From NCBI GenBank assembly GCA_023412665.1, contig JAEZCA010000035.1, forward strand, positions 62,001 to 126,000: a stretch of 64,000 nucleotides of DNA, written 5' to 3'. The position numbers and the translations under genes are program-made. The notes beneath the pieces were generated by a model. It saw only the letters and a list, made by a program, of their open reading frames with translations, did no database searches and was not told the DNA's origin. This stretch comes from Bacillota bacterium. GTDB taxonomy: Bacteria; Bacillota; Clostridia; Acetivibrionales; DTU013. This document shows, piece after piece, positions 50,707-58,199 of this stretch (its first letter is position 1; each line of letters opens with the position of its first letter).

Positions 50707-52044
50707 TTAGTTCGCCTGGATGTTAATAGTATAGGTCGTGCCATTACTAAGAACGATCGGGTATGTTTTCAGACCTGTTGATGCAATGGTCTGAAGTCTG
50801 CTCTGCGTGATTGTAAAGGAATTCTCTGTCTTTGTGTAATCAACTCCCTCAACCAGAGCAGTGCCTCCTGCTGTCTTGAAGCTTGTAATTGTTGCGCCGC
50901 CATAGTAGAAGCCGAACGTAAAGCCTCCTGCAGGAGCATTGCCAACAGTTATCGCCTTAGTCACACTGCTTGTCGCTGTGCCGCCTTCATCGGTAAATCC
51001 TATAACAGGAGTCGTAACTGTGATTTCAAGCTCACCAGTCACCCCGGATCCATCATCGGCAGTAGCAACAACTGTAACAGTACCTGCACCGGTTGCTGTG
51101 AGTTCGCCGCCTGCGGATATTGTAGCAGTGCCTGTGCCGTTTTCTACACTCCAAGTCACACTCTTATCTGTTGCATCCTCAGGTGTAACTTCTGCAGTCA
51201 TCTGTAAATGACCGCCATTTATGACACTAACAGCCGTTGATGTTACTGTAATAGCGGATACTTTTACAGCCGTATCCACTTTCAACTGATTGAGTCCACC
51301 CGTTTCGTAAGAATTGTTTGTTGTATAGTTACTGTATGTAGTACCACTCAGTGCAGTCAGCGTATAGCTGCCGGTAACCGTTATATCATTCGGCTGCCAA
51401 TTTGCATAGGTATTCATTTTACTGTAAAACTGGAACGATGCAACACCTTTGTTTCCCGCCGCCAAAGCAGCACCTGTATCAGGATCACCATTTGTTTTTA
51501 CATTTGTTGCCTTATCCAGTGCAAATGCAACATCGGCCTTTTTACTTGAAGAACTAAAATAGGTCAATGCAGAAGATGTGGTGGAGTAAATTCCTTTCGG
51601 AGCAGTTGCGCCTTCTTCTGAGGCGCTGTAATCGAAGTCCAGGTCATTTACAGTAATCGAAGTTGCGCCAAGAACACCAAAATAGATTTCCTTGTCGGTT
51701 ACTTCCGTATCGTAGGGGGACAAGGTATCCGGGTCATCAACAAGGTCTACTCCATCAGCCGGTACTGCGGTAAGATTAACCGCAATCTTGACAGGCGCTG
51801 CTGTCCTGTTTACAAAGAAGTAGTCCGTTGTGGCAACCTGGCTGCCGGAGGTAACATTGAGTTCGAGGGGGTCAAGTGCAAAATCCAGGTTTGACGGTAC
51901 CGTTACTTTAAGAGTTACATCATTAACCGTACTATCACCTTCAATACTTTTCTCCTCGGTTGCGGCAAATGATACGACGGGAAGAGATAATACTACTATC
52001 AGTACCGCTAACATGACAGGTAAAACCTTAAAATTCCTCTTCAT
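50707..52044 (-). CDS. Secreted protein with a bacterial Ig-like domain
   Basis: A 445-residue protein with a signal peptide cut after VVSFA. Residues about 30-250 form a beta-rich, Thr/Ser-rich domain opening VTLKVTVPSNLDFALDPLELNV and followed by YFFVNRTAAPVKIAVNL. Residues about 265-345 are a BIG2-type Ig-like domain (ITVTSTAVSVINGGHLQMTAEVTPEDATDKSVTWSVENG). The C-terminal 95 residues form another beta domain. No LPXTG or S-layer anchor is seen. The motif LDPxEL, then Tyr and VN, also occurs in the protein at 53.2-54.5 kb. A structural surface or pilus-like role is possible but unproven. Confidence 0.72.
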   Translation of the reverse strand: MKRNFKVLPVMLAVLIVVLSLPVVSFAATEEKSIEGDSTVNDVTLKVTVPSNLDFALDPLELNVTSGSQVATTDYFFVNRTAAPVKIAVNLTAVPADGVDLVDDPDTLSPYDTEVTDKEIYFGVLGATSITVNDLDFDYSASEEGATAPKGIYSTTSSALTYFSSSSKKADVAFALDKATNVKTNGDPDTGAALAAGNKGVASFQFYSKMNTYANWQPNDITVTGSYTLTALSGTTYSNYTTNNSYETGGLNQLKVDTAVKVSAITVTSTAVSVINGGHLQMTAEVTPEDATDKSVTWSVENGTGTATISAGGELTATGAGTVTVVATADDGSGVTGELEITVTTPVIGFTDEGGTATSSVTKAITVGNAPAGGFTFGFYYGGATITSFKTAGGTALVEGVDYTKTENSFTITQSRLQTIASTGLKTYPIVLSNGTTYTINIQAN

Positions 52045-52175
52045 AGCTTAAGTCTCCTTTTCATTATTTTTGTTGAATATTTATACCATCGATCACAGAA
52101 TCCCATCCAGAATATATCCACCTAATAGCTGTACGGAATGCTGCGATGAATTCCATTATGACAGAGTGCTGCAAA

Positions 52176-52712
52176 TCATTTTTTCACACTCAGCGTGATG
52201 TTGAAGCCCATATTGCTTTCTACTTCCACCCCCTTCTCATCTACCATGTGGATGGACACAACGGCAGGATATGTACCCTTCTTTAATTCCTTTTCCAATT
52301 TCACTTCTTGCAGCTTCGTACCCAGCGGCAATAGGGAGGAGGTAAAAACGGTCTCATTTGTATCTTCCAAAGTTACGGTAAACCAGAATGGATATTGATT
52401 GGAAGCAGAATTACCCATTACTGCATTGCTGGATGCGGATTTTCCATCCGGGAATTCCCAGTTCGTATTCATATAGGTTTCGAACATTCCCTTGGCCACT
52501 TTTTCATCTATCTCGGATTCGATCCTGGCGAGATTATCCTGATTAACGATCGCCACCCCGCCAGGGACGGATTCCGGTGTTATAGGCTGACGCAGAAGCA
52601 CGATTGCTATAATCACTGCTGCACATACAATCACAAGAGAACCCAATATTAGAATAATTTTCTTTGTTGTCAGTCCTTTTGCAACGGCAGTCGAGTTCGA
52701 TTTTTTAGGCAT
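52176..52712 (-). CDS. Membrane-anchored extracellular protein of unknown function
   Basis: A 178-residue protein with a Lys-rich start, one helix (IILILGSLVIVCAAVIIAIVLL, about 18-40) and an outer domain. Within it, ESEIDEKVAKGMFETYMNTNWEFP is followed by an Ig-like beta region (YPFWFTVTLEDTNETVFTSSLLPLGTKLQEVKLEKELKKGTYPAVVSIH). I recognise no named family. Its leader AAGGAGACTTGAAAATG is nearly the same as that of the next secreted gene (AAGGAGACTTAAGCTATG). The start is ATG 52712; a TTG at 52718 is too close to the site. Confidence 0.6.
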   Translation of the reverse strand: MPKKSNSTAVAKGLTTKKIILILGSLVIVCAAVIIAIVLLRQPITPESVPGGVAIVNQDNLARIESEIDEKVAKGMFETYMNTNWEFPDGKSASSNAVMGNSASNQYPFWFTVTLEDTNETVFTSSLLPLGTKLQEVKLEKELKKGTYPAVVSIHMVDEKGVEVESNMGFNITLSVKK

Positions 52713-52850
52713 TTTCAAGTCTCCTTATAAATAGATTCTGTAATAGGAATCAAACGGCAAATAAAAGGTACATTAAGATAATGAACCCTGCGTCTTACTG
52801 GGAAAAAATATTCAATTCAAGCTTTGTTTGGTATCGGATATTGACTGAAA

Positions 52851-52892
52851 GATTATCCGGTGATAATCCTGACGCAGCTATCTTTTTGCGTC
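52851..52892 (-). other. Tandem hairpins in the leader of the membrane-anchored protein gene
   Basis: GATTATC-CGGT-GATAATC (52851-52868) and GACGCA...TGCGTC (52871-52892) are two stems only 2 bp apart, about 140-180 bp before the start at 52712. They could be a structured 5' leader. A basic 64-codon frame runs across them on the minus strand (52795-52989) but has no convincing ribosome-binding site. Confidence 0.35.
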
Positions 52893-53109
52893 TACTCGGA
52901 TAATACGCCTTCCGACAGCCGGATTTTGACTGTTTCATTTTTATGCGTTTCCTTCCATGGATGATGGCTTTTTTGTGTTGCCACTGCAATTCCTTTGCAA
53001 TCCTTTTTATTAACCTGAATGTTTCCGCTAATAATGTTCAGTAGTTTTATCGGAATTTTTCAATAAAACTTAACACGTTTTTTTAAAAAAAGAGAAAATT
53101 TTTGTGGTT

Positions 53110-53182
53110 TTTGCTGGTAGCATATTTAATTACATCACTTTGCTCAAAGCTAAATTCGATTTAAAATTATGCTACTAGCAAA
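53110..53182 (-). terminator. Long imperfect inverted repeat, likely terminator of the secreted-protein gene
   Basis: TTTGCTGGTAGCAT (53110-53123) and ATGCTACTAGCAAA (53169-53182) are complementary with one mismatch. A second small hairpin (CTTTG/CAAAG) lies inside. On the minus strand a T-rich tract follows. It starts about 20 bases after the stop at 53204. The rest of 52893-53109 shows no gene. Confidence 0.5.
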
Positions 53183-53203
53183 TAGGTGTTCCGGATGAAC
53201 TGT

Positions 53204-54454
53204 TTACAGGATTCGCGAACAATAGACAGAAGCAGATACCCCGGTTTCTATGTCAGACGAATTCAGTAACAGATCATTTGATGAAGGCTCTGGCAGCTCG
53301 AGCTGTATTGGGGCAGATTCATCCTGGTCCGATCCCTGTACCGTTCCTGCCGGTGTTATCTCTATTTCATCCATTCCAGCCATTTCATCGGAGTTTTCAT
53401 CGGAGTTTTCATCGGAATGATCCGTTCCCAGTGACCCGGACTCTGTTTGATCTATCTCGAATACCGCTCCTGCGGGGGTGGACCCAAGTGAAAGTATGTT
53501 ATCGGAGTCTTCATCGGAGAGATCCTTTCCCTGTGCCTCGGATTCTGTTTGATCTATTTCGAATTCTGCTCCTGCAGGAGTTGTAACGAAAGCCGTTCCT
53601 GCAGGTGTGGTAACGAAAACCACTCCTGCGGGGGTAGTTCCAAGCAAGGTAGAATCATCGACTGCGGGTATGGCTTCCAGAGAATACTTGATCATTATTT
53701 TTATATCCCCGCTGCACCATTTTATAGCAGGACTCTCATTCAGATTGCCGGAAAAACTTATAGAAAAGGAATTGTCCGCCGTATCGGCTTTTGTGGATGA
53801 CATGCGTATTGAGATTTTCCCTTTTCGACTGGGGTCAGTTAATACAACAGAAGGGATATCCTCACGCCCGAAATTCATTACCAGGTGGATCTCCTTCAAA
53901 TCGGATCCAATATTTACGTCAAACGGTTTCGCCAGTGCCTTAAAATCCGTGTCATTGGCGAATATGACCTTCAGTTCCGTGAAAGTCAGCAGAACATCTG
54001 TATTCCCCAGGTTCACACATTTATACTCGTCCGAGTATATTTGCCCTCTGCCGCTTAATTCATATGGGTCCAATTTAATAGAAACTGATGACGTCATATG
54101 AACATCCAATAGATCCGATTCACATTCTATCGCGCTGCTGCTCGTGCTTTCGACTATCGCATTGCTGCTTGTGCTCACGCTTATCGCACTGCCGCTTGTA
54201 TTCTCGACTATCGCACTGCCGCTCGTGCCATCATCTGTCGTACTGCCGGGCAAGCTCTCAACATCGGCTTCTTCGCCATCAATAAGTGTTGTTTTGCTAT
54301 CAGCAAATTCGCTTTTACTGCTTGGATCCTCGCTTGTGATGCCGGTGCTTTCAATATCTGTCAGGCTGGTTTCTTCCGCAAAGGTGGGTAATGCAGAAAA
54401 CAACATAAAGGATATGATCATAACATTACTCAACAGCTTTATGCTCTTTTTCAC
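53204..54454 (-). CDS. Secreted Ser/Thr/Asp-rich protein with internal repeats
   Basis: A 416-residue protein with a signal peptide (MIISFMLFSALPTFA). Three parts follow. A Ser/Thr-rich stretch has repeats of the type ENTSGSAI/ESTSSSAI (about 70-100). A beta domain (about 105-260) contains VSIKLDPYELSGRGQIYSDEYKCVNLGNTDVLLTF. An acidic tail has repeats of TPAGxxF (five or more) and DENSDE. The beta domain shares the LDPxEL motif with the protein at 50.7 kb. No cell-wall anchor is visible. The start is GTG 54454 behind AGAGGAG. The Ser/Thr-rich part would be an obvious place for O-glycans made by the neighbouring operons, by inference only. Confidence 0.65.
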   Translation of the reverse strand: MKKSIKLLSNVMIISFMLFSALPTFAEETSLTDIESTGITSEDPSSKSEFADSKTTLIDGEEADVESLPGSTTDDGTSGSAIVENTSGSAISVSTSSNAIVESTSSSAIECESDLLDVHMTSSVSIKLDPYELSGRGQIYSDEYKCVNLGNTDVLLTFTELKVIFANDTDFKALAKPFDVNIGSDLKEIHLVMNFGREDIPSVVLTDPSRKGKISIRMSSTKADTADNSFSISFSGNLNESPAIKWCSGDIKIMIKYSLEAIPAVDDSTLLGTTPAGVVFVTTPAGTAFVTTPAGAEFEIDQTESEAQGKDLSDEDSDNILSLGSTPAGAVFEIDQTESGSLGTDHSDENSDENSDEMAGMDEIEITPAGTVQGSDQDESAPIQLELPEPSSNDLLLNSSDIETGVSASVYCSRIL

Positions 54455-54472
54455 TTTACCCACTCCTCTCTG

Positions 54473-54579
54473 TACAATTGTTTATAGAACGCTTCAGGTT
54501 ATACCGTTATGATGCTTTGATTCTAAAGATACTTTTGCTTATCATTTATTTCGGATAAATTGATACAATTGTTTATAGA
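54473..54579. promoter_or_regulatory. Two 16-bp direct repeats in the promoter region of the secreted protein
   Basis: TACAATTGTTTATAGA occurs at 54473-54488 and again at 54564-54579, 91 bp apart, each with a central CAATTG palindrome. On the minus strand TAAA within the distal copy, with TCCGAAAT 16 bp later, resembles a sigma-D promoter (TAAA-N15-GCCGATAT), though imperfectly. Confidence 0.4.
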
Positions 54580-54595
54580 TATTTTCTCTTGCGTT

Positions 54596-54844
54596 ATAAC
54601 ACTTCAGTTCAAAGAAAATTTTTCGTTACGCGATAATTTGCTTTGCAAATTACGCTTAGTAGAAAAATTTTCTTACCTCAGCAGTGTTTCAACGAGGCGG
54701 GAGATATGCTCGCACCGTTTTCTTTCGATAAATCGAAAGAAAATATCTGAAAGGCAAATCGGTACCCGCCACCAAGCGTTTTTCAACCTAATGGTTGAAA
54801 ATACGCCATGAGGTGGGGCGGGGGCCCATCTTTCGCCTCGTTAT
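54596..54844. repeat. Structured intergenic repeat, copy A (249 bp)
   Basis: It runs from ATAAC to GTTAT. First hairpin: AACACT with AGTGTT, enclosing AGAAAATTTTTC and GAAAAATTTTCT arms and a tip ATAATTTGC/GCAAATTA. Then an outer stem, AACGAGGCG (54691-54699) with CGCCTCGTT (54834-54842), encloses two arms. The first is AGATAT (54702-54707)/ATATCT (54743-54748) with TTTTCTTTCGAT/ATCGAAAGAAAA inside. The second is CCACC/GGTGG with TTTTCAACC/GGTTGAAAA. Its last bases give the TAA stop of the gene at 54841. Confidence 0.85.
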
Positions 54845-56097
54845 TCCAAATTTACGGGCAATTTCTTCCGGTATACATCAGAAGCTTTCCACACTACATT
54901 CTCCCACCCGTACATATGAAAGAACTCATCCACCTTGACATTTGCCGTACTATAGATGCAATCAGGGAATACTGCAACCTTTCTGCATCGGGCTGGGTTA
55001 AGTATGTCACAAAGCCCGCTGCGTATCCCGATAAAGCACCCGGCATATTCGGCGGCTGATACCATTTGGCTGATCGGCACATGCAGAGTATTTGTCCCTC
55101 TTACCGGTTTCTCTTCTCCGGCGGTATTTGTACAGACCAGATATCCCATTGCCTGATATTCTTCCGCAAGCGATTCCCAAAATGCATCCGGTATCTGCAC
55201 AATACTTTTCGCATACGGTGATAGAATTACCGTCCTTCCCTTCTCAATCTGTCCGGAATTTTCAAACGCCTCATTTCCGGTCGGTAATGCCGGTTTGGCA
55301 TCCTGATCCAGACCATAAACGGCGTATTTGTAGAAATTGGTGAAAGATAAAAAGCAGCGGTCAAGATACCGGATGATGATATCCGTATATGGACGATCGT
55401 GATGGGCGATAAGGCAGTTTTCCTCCTGTACGAACAGGACGGCTTGCACCAATTCATCCATTTCTGTTTTTTGAAGAACTATGATGCTTTCTTTTTGAAA
55501 TAGTCCGGCTACTTGACGACATCCGTCCCCGGTGACAACAATTGCAGTCTCTCCTATACAATGCTTCTTGCAAAAAGCCGGAAGATATGAGAGCGCCCAA
55601 TAAACGTCACCCAAGGCATTATGCGGGCAGATGATGAGGAATTGGGAAGAGTACCGGCTCCTGATCTTTTTCAGAGTATCGGTCCCGCGAAGAGCTCTCG
55701 CTTTTTTTCCGGCGAATACGGAATCCGAGAGGGAGTATTCAGAAAATGAGTTGTATTCAACCACTTTGACAATTTCGCCTCCGTACCCTGACCGGCGGAG
55801 TTGGTCAGCCATAGCTTCATAAGCTTTTGCCGCAATCAGAACAATACTGTCAGCGGCGGTACAGGTATGAATATGCGATGGTTTTTTAACAGATACCCCC
55901 CGATATGACGATCCCTGCTTTGCTTCATTGTTGTCCAGAATCGCCAGAACTTCAATTCCATTGACAAAAAGATAATCGATCAATTCCTCTGCGGCATTGG
56001 AATGCCCGAACGTGAAAATGGCTTTTCCGGCAAGCCTTCCGCATTTTATCAATTCATCGATACAATTTCTCATTTCTGCACTGTTCATTTTTTCCAT
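54841..56097 (-). CDS. Rossmann module plus glycosyltransferase-like domain
   Basis: A 418-residue protein. Residues about 20-120 are the recurring module (AIFTFGHSNAAEELIDYLFVNGIEVLAILDNNEAKQGSSYRGVSV). The rest is GT-B-like: LIICPHNALGDVYWALSYLPAF, ILSPYAKSIVQIPDAFW, YLVCTNTAGEEKPV and CFIGIRSGLCDIL, which recall heptosyltransferase-like (GT9) proteins. The same layout and motifs are found in the protein at 59.5-60.8 kb, so the two are paralogues. It is last in the operon, and its stop codon lies in repeat copy A. The acceptor and donor are unknown. Confidence 0.7.
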   Translation of the reverse strand: MEKMNSAEMRNCIDELIKCGRLAGKAIFTFGHSNAAEELIDYLFVNGIEVLAILDNNEAKQGSSYRGVSVKKPSHIHTCTAADSIVLIAAKAYEAMADQLRRSGYGGEIVKVVEYNSFSEYSLSDSVFAGKKARALRGTDTLKKIRSRYSSQFLIICPHNALGDVYWALSYLPAFCKKHCIGETAIVVTGDGCRQVAGLFQKESIIVLQKTEMDELVQAVLFVQEENCLIAHHDRPYTDIIIRYLDRCFLSFTNFYKYAVYGLDQDAKPALPTGNEAFENSGQIEKGRTVILSPYAKSIVQIPDAFWESLAEEYQAMGYLVCTNTAGEEKPVRGTNTLHVPISQMVSAAEYAGCFIGIRSGLCDILNPARCRKVAVFPDCIYSTANVKVDEFFHMYGWENVVWKASDVYRKKLPVNLE

Positions 56098-56118
56098 TCC
56101 GCACTCCAGGGTTCCAGT

Positions 56119-56562
56119 TCATATTTGTACAGCTTCATTTTGGCTCAAGATCATGTCCACCAGTTCCATTTCGGTTGAAATACCGCTATTCATCAAATTC
56201 CTCAGCTTTCTGCCATACGGCAGATCGAAAGAACCAATCATTATCTTATTGGAATATTCATACATACAGTAAAGTTGTAAAATATTTTGCGCAATTTCTG
56301 TTGTAATTTGTATGAATGTAAAATATCCGCTCTCCCTTAACGGATTTACTGACAGAACAGCTGCTTTCGGAAAATCGCGTCCACTTGACCCGGGTATCTT
56401 CCGGAGCTTTGCCTCAAATGCTGATAGCATGATTTCATTCAGCCGTTCGTCGGTTGACGGCAGAAGCAGTATACTGTCATATTCGGACAAGGAATGCTCC
56501 TGCCAATATATTCTTGCTTTTTCTGCTCGTTCAAAAAGAAGGCTCAGGTCGTACGGTCTCAT
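56119..56562 (-). CDS. Small protein of unknown function, paralogue of the one at 60.8-61.2 kb
   Basis: A 147-residue soluble protein with alternating beta and alpha segments (SILLLPSTDERLNEIMLSAFEAKLRKI, AVLSVNP, IMIGSFDLPYGRKLRNLMNSGISTEMELVDMIL). The closing motif, a strand then (D/R)PYGxK, and a Gly-Ile-(S/T) before a helix, is shared with the protein at 60772-61221. I know no named family. Each copy lies directly before a Rossmann-glycosyltransferase gene, so it may be that enzyme's partner. The start has AGGAGATAG. Confidence 0.6.
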   Translation of the reverse strand: MRPYDLSLLFERAEKARIYWQEHSLSEYDSILLLPSTDERLNEIMLSAFEAKLRKIPGSSGRDFPKAAVLSVNPLRESGYFTFIQITTEIAQNILQLYCMYEYSNKIMIGSFDLPYGRKLRNLMNSGISTEMELVDMILSQNEAVQI

Positions 56563-56600
56563 ATCGCTATCTCCTATCAGGAAGGAACTTATCGGAAAAA

Positions 56601-58049
56601 TTACAGCTTTTTAATGTTCAGCACAGAAATACCTAGCTTATCAAGCTGTGTCCGGATTTCATCGTAATAAATACTGGTTATCAGTACATTAATTTTAGTT
56701 TCCCTGTGCAATTCCCCCAGTTGTTCGGGACTAATCACAGTAATACCGTTCACCTTGCTTCCCCATAAGGATTGCGTATTATCACAAAAGTAACCGACCC
56801 GATACCCATTCTCAGCGAGCAGTGCTTGTGCCGATTTACCGGAATTTCCAGCGCCGAAGCAAACCAACAGCGAATTGTTTTCCTGGTTGAGATGCTCGTA
56901 TAATTTTTCAGCATCGCTCCCGAGGGACAAACCGACCGCAGCGCTATGGACCAGCTTCAGCTTCCGGGGGATATCGATTTCCTGAGGGCACTTCCTGGCG
57001 CACTTTCCGCAGGCGATGCAGGCATTCGCTCTTTTTCCGCCGGGTATGAATGCGAAGTAATCAATATCCAGACGCGCAATGTTATCAAACATCATGTAAT
57101 CGTTATACCTTTGAAAGATATGTGGAATATCGATCTTTTTCGGACACTCATCCGTACAGTATCGACATGCTGTACAGGGGATCGTATTATATGAACGAAG
57201 GATTTGCACTACCTTGTCAATCGCACTTAATTCTGCGGCTGTCATTGGAGCGGAAGATCCAACGCTCGATAAGTTATCATACAGTTGGTCTTCATTGCTC
57301 ATACCGGAAAGTGTTACGGCAACAATGGGCAGTGACGCTGCAAACCGGATTGCCCATGATGAAATCGAACGGTCCGGCTGCACCTCTCTTAAAACATTTT
57401 CCGCCATATGAGGCAATTTACTCAGACGGCCTCCTCCGACCGGTTCCATGACAAGGCAGGGGATATCCCTTTCAGCAAGGCATTCATAGCTATCTTTCGC
57501 ATGTTGCACCACCCAGTCGTAATAATTGATTTGAAGTTGAACAAAATCCCAATCGTAAGAATCCAAAATGGATACAAGCGTTTTCGTAGTATCATGCAGA
57601 GAAAATCCGGCTTTACGGATCCTTCCCTCTTTCTTCTTTTTGTCAAGGAAATCGAGAACGCCTTTCTGATAGGCGGACATCCATCGTGAATAATGAAGAC
57701 CATGCAATAGATACATGTCAATGTATTCTACTCCAAGTCGGTCTAACTGGATTTGGAAAATCCTCTCCATATCGTTCGTGTCGGCGCAATCCCACACAGG
57801 CAATTTATCGGCAATATAAAAGGTATCACGAGGATATCTCGACACAACGGCCTGGCGGATGAATTCCTCCGACCTGCCTCTTTGGTAGGGATATGCCGTA
57901 TCATAATAATTGATTCCGGCATCCATTGCCAATTCAATCAGTTTGTATGCTTCGTCCGTAATCGTACCGCCATCCATGGGCAGGCGCATGACCCCGAAAC
58001 CAAGCGGCGAAAGCTCCATATCCAGTTTTTCAATATAGCGTTTCTTCAT
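56601..58049 (-). CDS. Aldo/keto reductase fused to a double ferredoxin domain and a C-terminal Rossmann-like module
   Basis: A 482-residue protein. Residues 1-275 are an aldo/keto reductase barrel: MELSPLGFGVMRLPM, NYYDTAYPYQRGRSEEF (catalytic Asp and Tyr), a Lys in ADKLPV and a His in LLHGLH. Two clusters, CTACRYCTDECP and CIACGKCARKCP, each bind a 4Fe-4S cluster (about 293-355). The last 90 residues (LLVCFGAGNSGKSAQALLAENGYRVGYFCDN ... VNGITVISPEQL) are the module otherwise found at the N-terminus of neighbouring proteins. AKR-ferredoxin fusions are known; the added C-terminal module is unusual. It may reduce a keto-sugar intermediate. Confidence 0.82.
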   Translation of the reverse strand: MKKRYIEKLDMELSPLGFGVMRLPMDGGTITDEAYKLIELAMDAGINYYDTAYPYQRGRSEEFIRQAVVSRYPRDTFYIADKLPVWDCADTNDMERIFQIQLDRLGVEYIDMYLLHGLHYSRWMSAYQKGVLDFLDKKKKEGRIRKAGFSLHDTTKTLVSILDSYDWDFVQLQINYYDWVVQHAKDSYECLAERDIPCLVMEPVGGGRLSKLPHMAENVLREVQPDRSISSWAIRFAASLPIVAVTLSGMSNEDQLYDNLSSVGSSAPMTAAELSAIDKVVQILRSYNTIPCTACRYCTDECPKKIDIPHIFQRYNDYMMFDNIARLDIDYFAFIPGGKRANACIACGKCARKCPQEIDIPRKLKLVHSAAVGLSLGSDAEKLYEHLNQENNSLLVCFGAGNSGKSAQALLAENGYRVGYFCDNTQSLWGSKVNGITVISPEQLGELHRETKINVLITSIYYDEIRTQLDKLGISVLNIKKL

Positions 58050-58060
58050 ATTGTTTCCCT

Positions 58061-58174
58061 TTAGGCTTCTCGATTTCTCATGTTAGAGTGTTGCATACAA
58101 AACCGAATCCCATATGCAAGTGGTATGATGCCGTACAAAGAGTCTGTATTCCGGTACCAGGTGAAAGGTTTCAT
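58061..58174 (-). CDS. Possible 37-residue small protein between radical SAM and reductase genes
   Basis: MKPFTWYRNTDSLYGIIPLA is the first part of a 37-residue frame that ends RNREA. It has a very good ribosome-binding site, GGAGGT, seven bases before ATG 58174 (a further ATG at 58180 is too close). It fills the gap between the radical SAM gene (26 bp upstream) and the aldo/keto reductase (12 bp downstream), whose own ribosome-binding site overlaps this frame's stop. I recognise no family. It could be a small protein, a precursor peptide, a coupling leader or decayed sequence. Confidence 0.4.
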   Translation of the reverse strand: MKPFTWYRNTDSLYGIIPLAYGIRFCMQHSNMRNREA

Positions 58175-58199
58175 TGTCATACCTCCACGATCTTATTCC

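Noticed and set aside
52795..52989. 64-codon basic frame upstream of the membrane-anchored protein gene
   Set aside because: It has no convincing ribosome-binding site and crosses two hairpins. Its Lys/Arg richness can come from base composition.
52850..53010. Cyclic-di-GMP riboswitch before the secreted-protein genes
   Set aside because: A GACGCAAA-like string is present, but the other conserved parts of the GEMM aptamer and its two-helix layout are not.
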